Shown in pieces: positions 31,522 to 39,258 of a stretch of 39,258 nucleotides of DNA (position 1 is the stretch's first letter; each line of letters starts with the position of its first letter). This stretch comes from Erysipelotrichaceae bacterium (lineage in GTDB: Bacteria > Bacillota_I > Bacilli_A > Erysipelotrichales > Erysipelotrichaceae). A program made the position numbers and the translations under genes. Below the pieces are notes generated by a model. It saw only the letters and a program-made list of their open reading frames with translations. It ran no database searches and was not told the origin of the DNA. The stretch spans positions 1 through 39,258 of the forward strand of contig JAFOLW010000052.1 of NCBI GenBank assembly GCA_017419165.1. Direction: 5' to 3'.

Positions 31522-33060
31522 ATGAAGGAAAAGGCTGATCTCATCTTACGGGCGGATCATATCTTTACGGCGGGATCCGACACGCCGTTTTCCGGCTACG
31601 TTGCCGTATCCGGCGATCATATCAGTGATGTCAGAGAAGGGGATGTACCCCGGCAGATCCTGGAAGAAGGGACCTGTTATATCGATCTGGGAAACAAGAC
31701 CCTGTGCCCGGGATTCATTGATGTCCACTGTTTCTTTTCCGGCTATGTCATGCGCTTCGTCGGTGCCGATCTGAGCGAATGCATCAGTGACCATCAGGCA
31801 CTGAACGTCCTTCGGGACTACGCCGAAAAACATCCGGAAGGACCGCTGCTCGGACACGGTTTACGCATCAATATCGCTCAAAGCGACCTCGATGTGCGGT
31901 TTCCCGATCGTTCGGTCGTCGCCTTCCTGCAGGGCTGTGAGACCTGCAGCATGAACAGCAAGGCGATCGAAGAGTTCGGCTTCACGCCCGATCGCTGTTA
32001 TCCGGAGGCCTATGTCGGACTCTTTCCTTATATCTTAGGTGACAAAGACTTCATCCGGCCGCAGTTCATCGACTACATGAAGATGATGAACTCCCGCGGC
32101 ATCACCTCTATCAAAGAGATGGGTTTCGACGACTACTGCGGCTTTACCGATATCCTGGAAGAACTGGAAAGAAACGACGGGCTCACTTTGCGCGTCAGCT
32201 TCATGTCGCAGCCGGTCGCCAAAGACATCGACTTTGCCTATGGCGAAGCGATGCGGCAGAAGTTTCTGGGAGAGAAAGTCACTTTCTCCGGCTACAATCA
32301 GATGACCGACGGATCTATCTCCGAATACAACGCGGAACTCAAAGCGCCGTATAACGGAAAAGAGTTCACCTGCGGCATGCATATCGACTGGGAAAAACTC
32401 TGTAAAGATGCCGTTGAAGCCGACCGAAGAGGTTTCCGTTTCTCTCTGCATGCGCAGGGGGACGGAGCGATCGCAAAGACCCTTGACATCTTTGAACAAT
32501 GCCAAAAAAATGAAAACGGAAAAGTCATCCACCGTCAGGCGATCACCGACCTGGAGTTCTCCGATCCGACAGATCTCGAGCGGATGGGCAAGCTCGGCGT
32601 CATTGCCGAGATCTATCCGCAGATACAGTCCATCGCCGAGCGCAAAGACAAGACCGCGATGATCGATGAAAAGATCGGCAAAGAACGCGGACGTTATTAC
32701 TGGAACCGGCGCAAGATGGCCGACAGCGGTGTTACGATCAGCTGCGGGACCGACCTGCCGCTGCTGATCGACGACATCCCGGAATCGGTCTACCATGCCG
32801 TCGGCGGCTTCTTCCCGGAAGGCGGCGAGCCCTTCAACAAAGAAAACACGCTGACCCTTTCCGAATTATTGAAAGCCTGGACCTACGGCGGAGCTTATGA
32901 CCTCGGAAAAGAGGAAATCTCAGGTACACTGAAAGCAGGAAAGAAAGCAGACATCGCCGTGATCGACGGCGACCTGTTCCATACGCCGATGGAGAAGATC
33001 AGAGACCTCAAAGTCTGCCTGACGCTCTGTGACGGCAAGATCGTCTATCAAGGAGAATGA
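31522..33060 (+). CDS. YtcJ-like amidohydrolase (Amidohydro_3), altered metal motif
   Basis: A 512-residue protein of the YtcJ-type amidohydrolase family. The layout is normal: small beta domain, PGFID (63-67), TDGSISEYNAEL (about 262-273), LHAQGDGA (309-316), GTDLPLL (409-415) and a closing KAGKKADIAVIDGD. The usual HxH of the first metal site reads VHCF here: His69 is present but Phe71 replaces the second His. It may bind one metal or be altered in activity. AAGGAG lies upstream of the ATG. It is coupled to the FGGY kinase gene. Substrate unknown; N-acyl or cyclic amide hydrolysis is the usual chemistry. Confidence 0.84.
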   Translation: MKEKADLILRADHIFTAGSDTPFSGYVAVSGDHISDVREGDVPRQILEEGTCYIDLGNKTLCPGFIDVHCFFSGYVMRFVGADLSECISDHQALNVLRDYAEKHPEGPLLGHGLRINIAQSDLDVRFPDRSVVAFLQGCETCSMNSKAIEEFGFTPDRCYPEAYVGLFPYILGDKDFIRPQFIDYMKMMNSRGITSIKEMGFDDYCGFTDILEELERNDGLTLRVSFMSQPVAKDIDFAYGEAMRQKFLGEKVTFSGYNQMTDGSISEYNAELKAPYNGKEFTCGMHIDWEKLCKDAVEADRRGFRFSLHAQGDGAIAKTLDIFEQCQKNENGKVIHRQAITDLEFSDPTDLERMGKLGVIAEIYPQIQSIAERKDKTAMIDEKIGKERGRYYWNRRKMADSGVTISCGTDLPLLIDDIPESVYHAVGGFFPEGGEPFNKENTLTLSELLKAWTYGGAYDLGKEEISGTLKAGKKADIAVIDGDLFHTPMEKIRDLKVCLTLCDGKIVYQGE

Positions 33061-33061
33061 T

Positions 33062-34618
33062 ATGAACAAAGCCTATTTCATGGGTATCGATACCGGTACC
33101 AATTCCAGCAAAGGCGTACTGATCGACGAAAAAGGGGAGATCATCGCCCAATACTCCACGACCCACGCCATGACCAATCCCGCACCCGGACACTTTGAGC
33201 ACGATGCGGAAAAAGACTGGTGGGGCGACTTCTGCATCATCTCCAAAAAACTGATCGAGATTTCCGGTGTCGATCCCAAAGGCATCAAAGCCCTTGGCAC
33301 TTCCGCCTTAGGTGCGGACTGTCTTCCGGTCGACGAAGACTGCAAGCCGCTTCGCAAGGCGATCCTCTACGGCATCGACGCCAGAGCGGTCGATGAGATG
33401 AAACAGCTCACGGAAATGTACGGGGAGGAACAGATCCGCAAATGGTACGGACGTCCCTTGTGCTCAAGTGATGTCATGCCGAAGATCCTCTGGATCAAAA
33501 ACAAGGAACCGGAAGTCTATGCCAAAGCTTATAAATTCATCACTGCCTCGACTTATCTCACCGCCAAGCTGACGGGAAACTATGTCGTCGACAAATTCTT
33601 GGGTCTGGCGAGCTTCAATCCGCTCTACGGTCCGGATCATAAGCCGGTCGAAGAGTACTGTAAGCCGATCTGCCGTCCCGACCAGCTCGCCGAGATCCAC
33701 GAAGCCACCGACATCGTCGGCTGCGTCACGGAAAAAGCCGCGAAAGAGACCGGTCTGGCTGTCGGCACACCGGTACTGACCGGGACCGATGATTCCGGTG
33801 CCGAAGCGATCAGCGTCGGTGTCGTCTCGCCGGGCAAGATGATGGTGCAGCTGGGTTCTTCGGTCTACATGATCTTAGGCACCGAAAGACTCATCGATGA
33901 CGAGCGCCTGTGGCGGGAAGAATTCATCGTACCGGGGCTTTGCGACATCTCAGCCGGCACCAACACCGCCGGCTCCCTTACCAAGTGGTACCGCGATACG
34001 CTCTTCCCCGATGCCTTAAAGAGAGAAAAAGAGACCGGCAGGGATGCCTACCTTGAAATGATGGACGGCGTCGATGCGCTTCCGGCAGGCAGCGAAGGTC
34101 TCATCACACTTCCGTATTTTGCCGGAGAACGCACGCCGATCAACGACCCGCAGGCGAAAGGCATCCTCTTCGGCCTGACGCTTTCCCATACCCGGGCCCA
34201 CATGTACCGCAGCGCCTTGGAAGGCGTCGCTTTTTCCATCAACCAGCAGCTGAAACTGATGAAAGCCCACGATATCCCGATCGATCAGATCTTCGTGACC
34301 GGCGGCGGGACTTTGAATGAGGTGTGGATGCAGATCATCGCCGACGTCCTGGGCATGGAGATCTCTTCACCGGCCGTGACCATTGGCGCCAGCTTCGGCG
34401 ATGCCCTGATGGCTGCATCGGCGGTAGCCTATCCCGGTTTTGAAACTTACGACAGTCTGCTCAAGTTCATCAAGCCGGGAAAGACCTATGTGCCGGATCC
34501 GGAGAAACATCGCATCTACGAACGTTACCAGGCGATCTACGACGCCTTGTATGGATCGACCAAAGAGCTCATGCACGAAGTCGATGCCATTGCGGACCGA
34601 TCAAAAACACAGGAATGA
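33062..34618 (+). CDS. FGGY-family carbohydrate kinase
   Basis: A 518-residue sugar kinase of the FGGY family, of xylulokinase/gluconokinase style. The N-terminal lobe has MGIDTGTNSSKG (7-18), the catalytic Asp is in TGTDDSGAEA (Asp243/244), and the C-terminal lobe has FVTGGGTLNEVWMQIIAD. Sugar specificity cannot be told from sequence. The start at 33062 is one base after the amidohydrolase stop, with AAGGAG 7 bases upstream, so the two are coupled. Its stop codon lies in the loop of the following terminator. Confidence 0.88.
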   Translation: MNKAYFMGIDTGTNSSKGVLIDEKGEIIAQYSTTHAMTNPAPGHFEHDAEKDWWGDFCIISKKLIEISGVDPKGIKALGTSALGADCLPVDEDCKPLRKAILYGIDARAVDEMKQLTEMYGEEQIRKWYGRPLCSSDVMPKILWIKNKEPEVYAKAYKFITASTYLTAKLTGNYVVDKFLGLASFNPLYGPDHKPVEEYCKPICRPDQLAEIHEATDIVGCVTEKAAKETGLAVGTPVLTGTDDSGAEAISVGVVSPGKMMVQLGSSVYMILGTERLIDDERLWREEFIVPGLCDISAGTNTAGSLTKWYRDTLFPDALKREKETGRDAYLEMMDGVDALPAGSEGLITLPYFAGERTPINDPQAKGILFGLTLSHTRAHMYRSALEGVAFSINQQLKLMKAHDIPIDQIFVTGGGTLNEVWMQIIADVLGMEISSPAVTIGASFGDALMAASAVAYPGFETYDSLLKFIKPGKTYVPDPEKHRIYERYQAIYDALYGSTKELMHEVDAIADRSKTQE

Positions 34619-34633
34619 TCCTGTGTTTTTTTT
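34603..34633. terminator. Bidirectional terminator
   Basis: A 12-bp stem AAAAACACAGGA / TCCTGTGTTTTT with loop ATGA has T runs on both strands. It ends the FGGY kinase gene on the plus strand and serves the converging LyxK-like operon. Confidence 0.88.
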
Positions 34634-34667
34634 CTGACTATCATAAGATCCGCATTATTTTGTCTTT

Positions 34668-35306
34668 CTACGGCTGCCCGTAGTAGCCCCGCGGAGCATC
34701 TTCCGCATCCGCTTCTTCCCGACTCAGCACGGCGATCGGCCTTCCTGTGGATAAGGCCTGCAAGTAAACATCGCAGCTTTCTTCCAGATAGACCGCCGCA
34801 CACAGCGCCTGTTCCAGGTCTTTTCCGTACGCCATGACACCGTGATTCTTCAAGATCACGCACAAAGCTCTTCCGGCATGTTCCACCGTCTCTATGCCCA
34901 TGCCTTCATCCGAAGAGATGGTGAACGGGGCGACCTTCACTTCGTCTTTCACCTCATCGACAAGTGTCGTCGAGATCAGAGGAAGCCTGTCCGCCACCAG
35001 AGACAAGGCAACGGCTTTGGGCTGGTGGGTGTGGATGACCACTTTGACGTCCATATGCTTCAGGATGTAAAGGATCGCCTTGAGATCGGATGTCGGACGC
35101 CGTATCCCTTCGACGGTATTGCCTTCAAGATCCGTGATGACGATGTCTTCCGGTCTCATCGTCTCGTACGCCATCGCCGTCGGCGTGACCAAAACAAGAT
35201 CGCCGACCCGCAAAGAGACGTTTCCTCCCGACATGTGGATGAGTCCGTATCTTTCCATCGTCAATGCCGTATCGATCAGTTTCTGACGCAGTTCCTCATG
35301 TAACAT
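34668..35306 (-). CDS. AraD/UlaF-like class II aldolase-family 4-epimerase
   Basis: A 212-residue zinc protein of the class II aldolase/adducin family. The phosphate site SGGNVSLR lies at 26-33, the zinc ligands are His92 and His94 in HTHQPKA and His155 in NHG. Asp74 in RRPTSD stands where L-fuculose-phosphate aldolase has Glu and AraD has Asp, and the C-terminal YYGQ equals the AraD/UlaF ending. This points to L-ribulose-5-phosphate 4-epimerase, giving D-xylulose-5-phosphate. The ATG at 35306 is 6 bases from AAGGAGCT and overlaps nothing; the upstream stop is two bases away. Confidence 0.82.
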   Translation of the reverse strand: MLHEELRQKLIDTALTMERYGLIHMSGGNVSLRVGDLVLVTPTAMAYETMRPEDIVITDLEGNTVEGIRRPTSDLKAILYILKHMDVKVVIHTHQPKAVALSLVADRLPLISTTLVDEVKDEVKVAPFTISSDEGMGIETVEHAGRALCVILKNHGVMAYGKDLEQALCAAVYLEESCDVYLQALSTGRPIAVLSREEADAEDAPRGYYGQP

Positions 35307-35308
35307 CT

Positions 35309-35980
35309 TCACAGCTCCTTACTGAAATACTTGTTTTCGTATCCTCTTCCCAGCTTCAGGAAGCGGTCATATGCTTTCTTGAAATCTTCCGCCTGAAAGA
35401 CCGCCCGGCCGATCACCGCACCGTCGGCACCGGCTTTTATGATGTCCTCCAGATTGGACTCGTTGACTCCGCCGTCGACCCAGATCCTCAGATCTCTGCC
35501 GAAAAGCTTCCTTGCCTCTTCGATCTTTTTCAATACCGCTCTTCGAAACGGCAGGCCGTCCTCATCCGCTTCCACCGAAACAAACAGAAGCAGATCGATC
35601 TGATCGATGTAAGGTTCGATGAACTTGACCGGTGTTTTGAGATTGAGCGCCAGTCCGGCCTTTTTGCCCAGACGATGGACCTTGCTTAAAAACAGGCTCG
35701 GATAAGGCAGCACTTCGATGTGAGCGGAGATCATCTCTACTCCGGCTTCCGCCAGTTCATCCACATGATCCAGCGGATTCAAAACTTCCAGATGGGCATC
35801 CAGAGGGACATCGGTATACGAAGCGATCTGTTTGGCCAATCCGGAACCGAAACTGATCCCCCGCACGAAGTTGCCGTCATCGATATCCAGATGGATGTGT
35901 TCGAATCCCTTTGCCCGGTCCAGAACGCTTTTCAGATCCAGCAGATCCGCCGAATAGATCGAAGGAGAGATCGTAAACAT
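35309..35980 (-). CDS. Ribulose-phosphate 3-epimerase-family protein
   Basis: A 223-residue TIM-barrel protein of the ribulose-5-phosphate 3-epimerase family. Metal ligands are visible as His30 and Asp32 (HLDIDDG), His63 (DAHLEV) and Asp169 (WVDGG). The usual loop MSVEPGFGGQ is replaced by FVSVEADEDG, so it is not a standard housekeeping Rpe. Between a LyxK-like kinase and an AraD-like 4-epimerase it may act as L-xylulose-5-phosphate 3-epimerase, a role played in E. coli by the unrelated UlaE. The ATG at 35980 has AGGTG 7 bases upstream; in-frame GTGs lie just before it. Confidence 0.8.
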   Translation of the reverse strand: MFTISPSIYSADLLDLKSVLDRAKGFEHIHLDIDDGNFVRGISFGSGLAKQIASYTDVPLDAHLEVLNPLDHVDELAEAGVEMISAHIEVLPYPSLFLSKVHRLGKKAGLALNLKTPVKFIEPYIDQIDLLLFVSVEADEDGLPFRRAVLKKIEEARKLFGRDLRIWVDGGVNESNLEDIIKAGADGAVIGRAVFQAEDFKKAYDRFLKLGRGYENKYFSKEL

Positions 35981-35985
35981 AGTTT

Positions 35986-37497
35986 TCACCTGCACTTTCC
36001 TGCCAGCAGATCGACAGCCTCGATCGCTGCGATATAATTCTCATATTTTAAACGATAGATCTTTGTGTACTCTTCCCGCGGCAGATAGAGCCTTCCCAAA
36101 CGGACCATCCGCTCCACACCTTCCTGCAGATCCTTGAACAGACCGCAGGCGACGGCTGCGCCGATCGCCGCACCTTTGGCACCGATCTGACTGCCTTCCA
36201 GCGTCTGTATCGGCATGCCCAATGCATCGGCCATCATCTGCGACCAGACTTCCGAGTTGGTGATCCCGCCCGAGAGCCGGGCGGACTTATAGGTATCCAG
36301 AGGCCTTCGAAGATTATATACGTGACGGACGCTGGAGAAGATCACGCCTTCATAGATCGCCCGGATCAGCGATGTTGCATCATCCTCTGCCGACAGATTC
36401 AGGAAGGCACCCTTGGCTTTCGCCTCGCTTGCGCTGGCAAAGACATACGGGATGAAGATCGCCCGGCTCTTCTCCGGCGGACATCCTTCCACCATCTTGT
36501 TGCAGAGTTCATAGATCTCTTTTTGAGAAAGATCCTTATCGTAGTTCCGGATGATCTTTTCGATATACCAGTTGAAGCTGCCGGCGGAAGTCGGTGAAGA
36601 ATCCTCCATCAGATAGTGATCCTTCAGGTAAGAGACTGTCGCCGTGTTGGTCCGCCGGTCGTAATCCTTCGTCGCATCCTTGGTCAGAAACTCGTTGATC
36701 GACCAGGTCCCGGCGATCAGACACAGTTCCTCATCCGAAAGGATCCCGCTGGCCAATGCATTGGCATCGATGTCAAAGAGACCTGCCGCGACCGGTGTCC
36801 CTTCTTTGAGGCCTGTCAGCGCTGCCGCTTTTTCCGTGACCTGTCCGGCGATGTCGAAGCTGTTCAAGATCTTCGGCATCTTATCGAAACAGTCCTCGAT
36901 CCCCAGTATGGAAAATAAAGGTCTGCCGTAATCCTTCAGGTCCTGATCGAACAGGCTCGTCGAAGAGGCTTCCGTGATCTCGCCGTTGACTTCTCCGGTC
37001 AGCTGATAACGGAGATAGTCTTTCAGCGACAAGATCCAGCGGCAGCGGTCAAGCACATCCGGATCGTTTTTTCTGAACCACGGCAGCAAGACCGCCGGCT
37101 GCGCCGACCACAATGTCTGTCTTGTATACGGAAACAGCCTTCTCTCCGTTCCGTCTTCCTTGAACTCCCGCACCAGATCTGCTGCCCGGTCGTCCGTGGA
37201 AACGATGGCCGGATAGACCGGTCTTATCCGTTCATCGACAAAGATGAGTCCGTTGCCGTAAGCCGTGATGCCGACCGCCGCGATGTCGTCCGCAGCGATC
37301 CCGGACTTGCCGATACAGTCGCGGATCACCTGCACATTGGCCTTCCAGACATCCTCCGCATCGCGCTGCGTGAAGCCGGGTCCCGGCGTTTGGATCGCGA
37401 TCTGCGTCGCCGCTGCGGCGATCTGTTTTCCCGTCACATCAAAAATGGCGCACTTGATGTCACTGCCGCCGTTGTCGATCCCCAAGAGATATTTCAT
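35986..37497 (-). CDS. LyxK-like L-xylulose / 3-keto-L-gulonate kinase
   Basis: A 503-residue FGGY kinase similar in pattern to E. coli LyxK. Shared stretches are LGIDNGGSDIK near the start, GITAYGNGLIFVD (about 77-89), a FPYTRQTLWSAQP segment, TGLKEGTPVAAGLFDID with the catalytic Asp, AGTWSIN and EDSSPTSAGSFNW. It should phosphorylate L-xylulose or a related keto sugar at C5. AAGGAGG lies about 9 bases before the ATG at 37497. It is the first gene of a three-gene operon with both epimerases, whose order matches a kinase, 3-epimerase, 4-epimerase pathway. Confidence 0.82.
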   Translation of the reverse strand: MKYLLGIDNGGSDIKCAIFDVTGKQIAAAATQIAIQTPGPGFTQRDAEDVWKANVQVIRDCIGKSGIAADDIAAVGITAYGNGLIFVDERIRPVYPAIVSTDDRAADLVREFKEDGTERRLFPYTRQTLWSAQPAVLLPWFRKNDPDVLDRCRWILSLKDYLRYQLTGEVNGEITEASSTSLFDQDLKDYGRPLFSILGIEDCFDKMPKILNSFDIAGQVTEKAAALTGLKEGTPVAAGLFDIDANALASGILSDEELCLIAGTWSINEFLTKDATKDYDRRTNTATVSYLKDHYLMEDSSPTSAGSFNWYIEKIIRNYDKDLSQKEIYELCNKMVEGCPPEKSRAIFIPYVFASASEAKAKGAFLNLSAEDDATSLIRAIYEGVIFSSVRHVYNLRRPLDTYKSARLSGGITNSEVWSQMMADALGMPIQTLEGSQIGAKGAAIGAAVACGLFKDLQEGVERMVRLGRLYLPREEYTKIYRLKYENYIAAIEAVDLLAGKCR

Positions 37498-37549
37498 CGC
37501 CGTGAACCTCCTTCTTTTTATCGATGATCCGTAATGTTTACCCGGTTTA

Positions 37550-37578
37550 AATATATCATCGTCTGAAGAGTCCGACAA
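37550..37578 (-). promoter_or_regulatory. Promoter of LyxK-like operon
   Basis: Minus strand TTGTCG (37573-37578), a 17-base spacer, and TATATT (37550-37555). Just downstream, a direct repeat GTTTA-CCCG-GTTTA is seen on the plus strand and could hold a regulator. Confidence 0.65.
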
Positions 37579-37652
37579 CCAAAGCTCTCCGACGGCTTTG
37601 TCTTGTCCTTTTGATCCCTTTTCCTGTTACCATGGAGATATCAGGACAAACA

Positions 37653-38975
37653 ATGGATTCGCAGATCCGCATCTACCCTTTGGAAGGAAACAAGATCCTG
37701 CGTGCGCAGATCGTCAAAGCCGATTCGTTCGGCTCTCTTCATTTCGCAAGACCGGACTATGATCCTTCCTCCTATCGGCAGGTCGCATCCTTATACAAAA
37801 ATTTCATCGTCAAAAAATACGCCCCGGTCTTCGGAAAGACCGTCATCTATGATCCGTATGCGGTCCCTGCGTCATTCGACGATCCTTTGATCTTCGATGC
37901 CGCCGCTTCACTGAACAAAGCCTTCCGCGAAGAAGCCTTCCTCCAAGACGGAAAGATCGCTTTCCGCAAGAAAGAGACCGAGGAGATCTTTGCCTCGCTG
38001 CAGAAAGAAAACAGGCTTCTGACCGCCGAAGGAAAACGCAGGACCCTGACCTTCCTGCCGGTCGGAGACGGCCTGGGCTTTCTTTCCGGAAGCTTTTCCG
38101 ATGCGTCGCTTGCGGTCAACACTTCTTTTTTCATCATGGACAAGTGGGATTGCGCATCTCACTTTGATCGGATCGGCATCCCCATCGGACTGATGAAAGA
38201 AAACGGGACCATACTCAACCCGCCGCAGTATGACCGCGAAGCCTTTTTATTGAAGAAAGACGGATCGGTCCGGATACGAAAAGTCTCGCTGAAGCAGATC
38301 AAAGTGAAGATCGGCGATCATGTGTTCGAACACGGCAGAAACTGCCGCTTCTATGAACGGACCGACTGCGGCAGAACGCCTTCCGGCCAGACCGATCTGC
38401 TCATCTGCGGCAACAGACTTTGTGCGATCAGTCCGGGCGGCAATACCGTTGTTCCATCCGGCGGCTTTATCATCAAGACCGGTGAAGACGTGGGTATCCC
38501 GGAAGAAAAAGAAGTCGCTTATGAAGGACTTGAAGATGTGATCTTTGCCCTGCAGGTCGGCAACAGCGTCTTGATCGACGGCGTACCGACGGAAAAGTTC
38601 ATCTCCCCGTTCAACCGCTTCTATGATCCTTTCACTCCTGCTTATCCGCCGTCCGTCTATCCTTTGAACTTCAGGAAGGCGAGGGCACCGCGGATCCTGT
38701 TCGGAGCCGACGAAAACGGAAGGCCGGTCTTCGTCTGGATCGAAGGCGCCGGCAAGTTCGGTCATGTTGCAGGGGAAGAGAGCGAAGGAGCGACGATGGC
38801 TGATGCGCTGAAGATCGCCGCCGATGCCGGGATGGTCAATGCCATCCATCTCGACGGAGGAGGTTCCGCCCAGATCCTGCTGAATGGCAAAAGGGCACTT
38901 CATCTTTCCGACCGCGATCCTTTGGATCATCACGAGATCGAACGGGCAGTGCCGATGGCCCTAATCATCAGATAA
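37653..38975 (+). CDS. NAGPA-type phosphodiester glycosidase domain protein
   Basis: A 440-residue protein. The C-terminal half carries the phosphodiester glycosidase (NAGPA, PF09992) pattern, with RAPRILFGAD, a SEGATMADALKIAADAG helix and HLDGGGSAQILLNGK, the conserved acid/glycine site. The N-terminal half (about 1-200) is not recognised. Unlike most family members it has no signal peptide, so it may act in the cytoplasm on a sugar phosphodiester. AGGAC lies 7 bases before the ATG at 37653; upstream in-frame starts at 37611 (TTG) and 37632 (ATG) are possible. It is divergent from the LyxK-like operon. Confidence 0.75.
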   Translation: MDSQIRIYPLEGNKILRAQIVKADSFGSLHFARPDYDPSSYRQVASLYKNFIVKKYAPVFGKTVIYDPYAVPASFDDPLIFDAAASLNKAFREEAFLQDGKIAFRKKETEEIFASLQKENRLLTAEGKRRTLTFLPVGDGLGFLSGSFSDASLAVNTSFFIMDKWDCASHFDRIGIPIGLMKENGTILNPPQYDREAFLLKKDGSVRIRKVSLKQIKVKIGDHVFEHGRNCRFYERTDCGRTPSGQTDLLICGNRLCAISPGGNTVVPSGGFIIKTGEDVGIPEEKEVAYEGLEDVIFALQVGNSVLIDGVPTEKFISPFNRFYDPFTPAYPPSVYPLNFRKARAPRILFGADENGRPVFVWIEGAGKFGHVAGEESEGATMADALKIAADAGMVNAIHLDGGGSAQILLNGKRALHLSDRDPLDHHEIERAVPMALIIR

Positions 38976-38977
38976 GG

Positions 38978-39022
38978 AAAAAGACCTCTCTGAGTATTTG
39001 CTCAGGGAGGTCTTTCGTTTTT
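38978..39022. terminator. Bidirectional terminator
   Basis: A 14-bp stem (38981-38994 with 39001-39014, one G-T pair, loop TATTTG) is flanked by AAAAA on the left and TTTCGTTTTT on the right. It separates the glycosidase gene from the convergent FtsX-like gene. Confidence 0.88.
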
Positions 39023-39023
39023 A

Positions 39024-39258
39024 TCAGATATCGGTCAGCTTGAGATCCTTTACCTTGCGCAGTGCCGTCTGCACGATCACGAAGGAGAAGAACGCCGTGA
39101 CACCGGCAGCGATCAGACCGCCGAGATAATAGATGTTCCGGTCGAAACAGCTGGTGTTCTCCAGCAGCAGGATGATCCTGTAGCCCATGAAGGCGCCTAA
39201 CGGCAGACCGATGAGGATGCCGATCGCCGTCGTTAAGACGAGCTCCCTTCCGACATAA
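39024..39258 (-). CDS. FtsX-type ABC permease, C-terminal part (runs off window)
   Basis: Only the last 77 codons are in the window. They read YVGRELVLTTAIGILIGLP and onward, with two hydrophobic segments separated by a short loop with LLENTSCFDRN, and end in LKDLKLTDI-like residues (VKDLKLTDI). The RELxxTxxIGIxxGxxxG start is the typical last part of FtsX/MacB-type permease domains of ABC transporters. The N-terminal part and the partner ATPase lie beyond the edge. Confidence 0.72.
   Translation of the reverse strand, partial: YVGRELVLTTAIGILIGLPLGAFMGYRIILLLENTSCFDRNIYYLGGLIAAGVTAFFSFVIVQTALRKVKDLKLTDI

Noticed and set aside
34668..35306. L-fuculose-phosphate aldolase for the class II aldolase-family protein
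   Set aside because: Asp74 in place of the aldolase Glu and the YYGQ C-terminus fit AraD/UlaF 4-epimerases better.

Overview
The window reads as a chromosomal segment of a low-to-mid GC Gram-positive anaerobe of the Bacillota. Support comes from AGGAGG-type ribosome sites in front of nearly every gene, TGA used as a stop, lipoproteins with Gram-positive style lipoboxes, a GH25 muramidase, an MGDG/UgtP-like glycosyltransferase and heterodimeric ABC exporters. A gut member of Erysipelotrichia or a relative is my guess, made from gene style only. No insertion sequence, integrase, phage gene or CRISPR array was seen.

Left part (1-9.7 kb) is housekeeping and stress: a metallo-beta-lactamase-fold hydrolase, the glycosyltransferase, a HI0933/BaiN-type flavoprotein, a minus-strand series TatD - SagB-like nitroreductase - redoxin, tRNA-Pro(GGG), a Big2 lipoprotein coupled to a DUF6440 protein, an exported tyrosine phosphatase and a ferredoxin-domain aldo/keto reductase. 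The middle (9.7-20.8 kb) has a membrane protein / Ldh2-type dehydrogenase / malic enzyme operon, a membrane-anchored GH25 muramidase behind a small protein with a double-glycine leader-like start, a MarR regulator with a heterodimeric ABC exporter and tandem operators, a macro-domain protein and an InlB-repeat lipoprotein.

The most interesting part is 20.8-31.2 kb. It is an expanded frl (fructoselysine / Amadori product) locus: an FrlA-like permease, an FrlD-like kinase, an esterase, an FrlB-like SIS deglycase, a BtpA/SgcQ-family barrel protein, a second divergent FrlD-like kinase, an FrlC-like 3-epimerase, an amidohydrolase and a YjbQ protein lie in one direction. They end at a terminator shared with a second, convergently transcribed FrlC paralogue. 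That paralogue is divergent from two tandem GntR/UTRA regulators. Expected flow from E. coli: FrlA imports the glycated amino acid, FrlC interconverts C3 epimers, FrlD phosphorylates C6, and FrlB splits the product into glucose-6-phosphate and the amino acid. The doubled kinase and epimerase plus four accessory enzymes suggest more than one substrate or extra chemistry.

Right part (31.2-39.3 kb): a 321-bp AT-rich divergent control region separates frlA from a YtcJ-like amidohydrolase and an FGGY kinase. A convergent operon encodes a LyxK-like kinase, a ribulose-phosphate-3-epimerase-family protein and an AraD-like 4-epimerase, which together look like a route from L-xylulose to D-xylulose-5-phosphate. 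A phosphodiester glycosidase-domain protein and the C-terminal end of an FtsX-type permease close the window.
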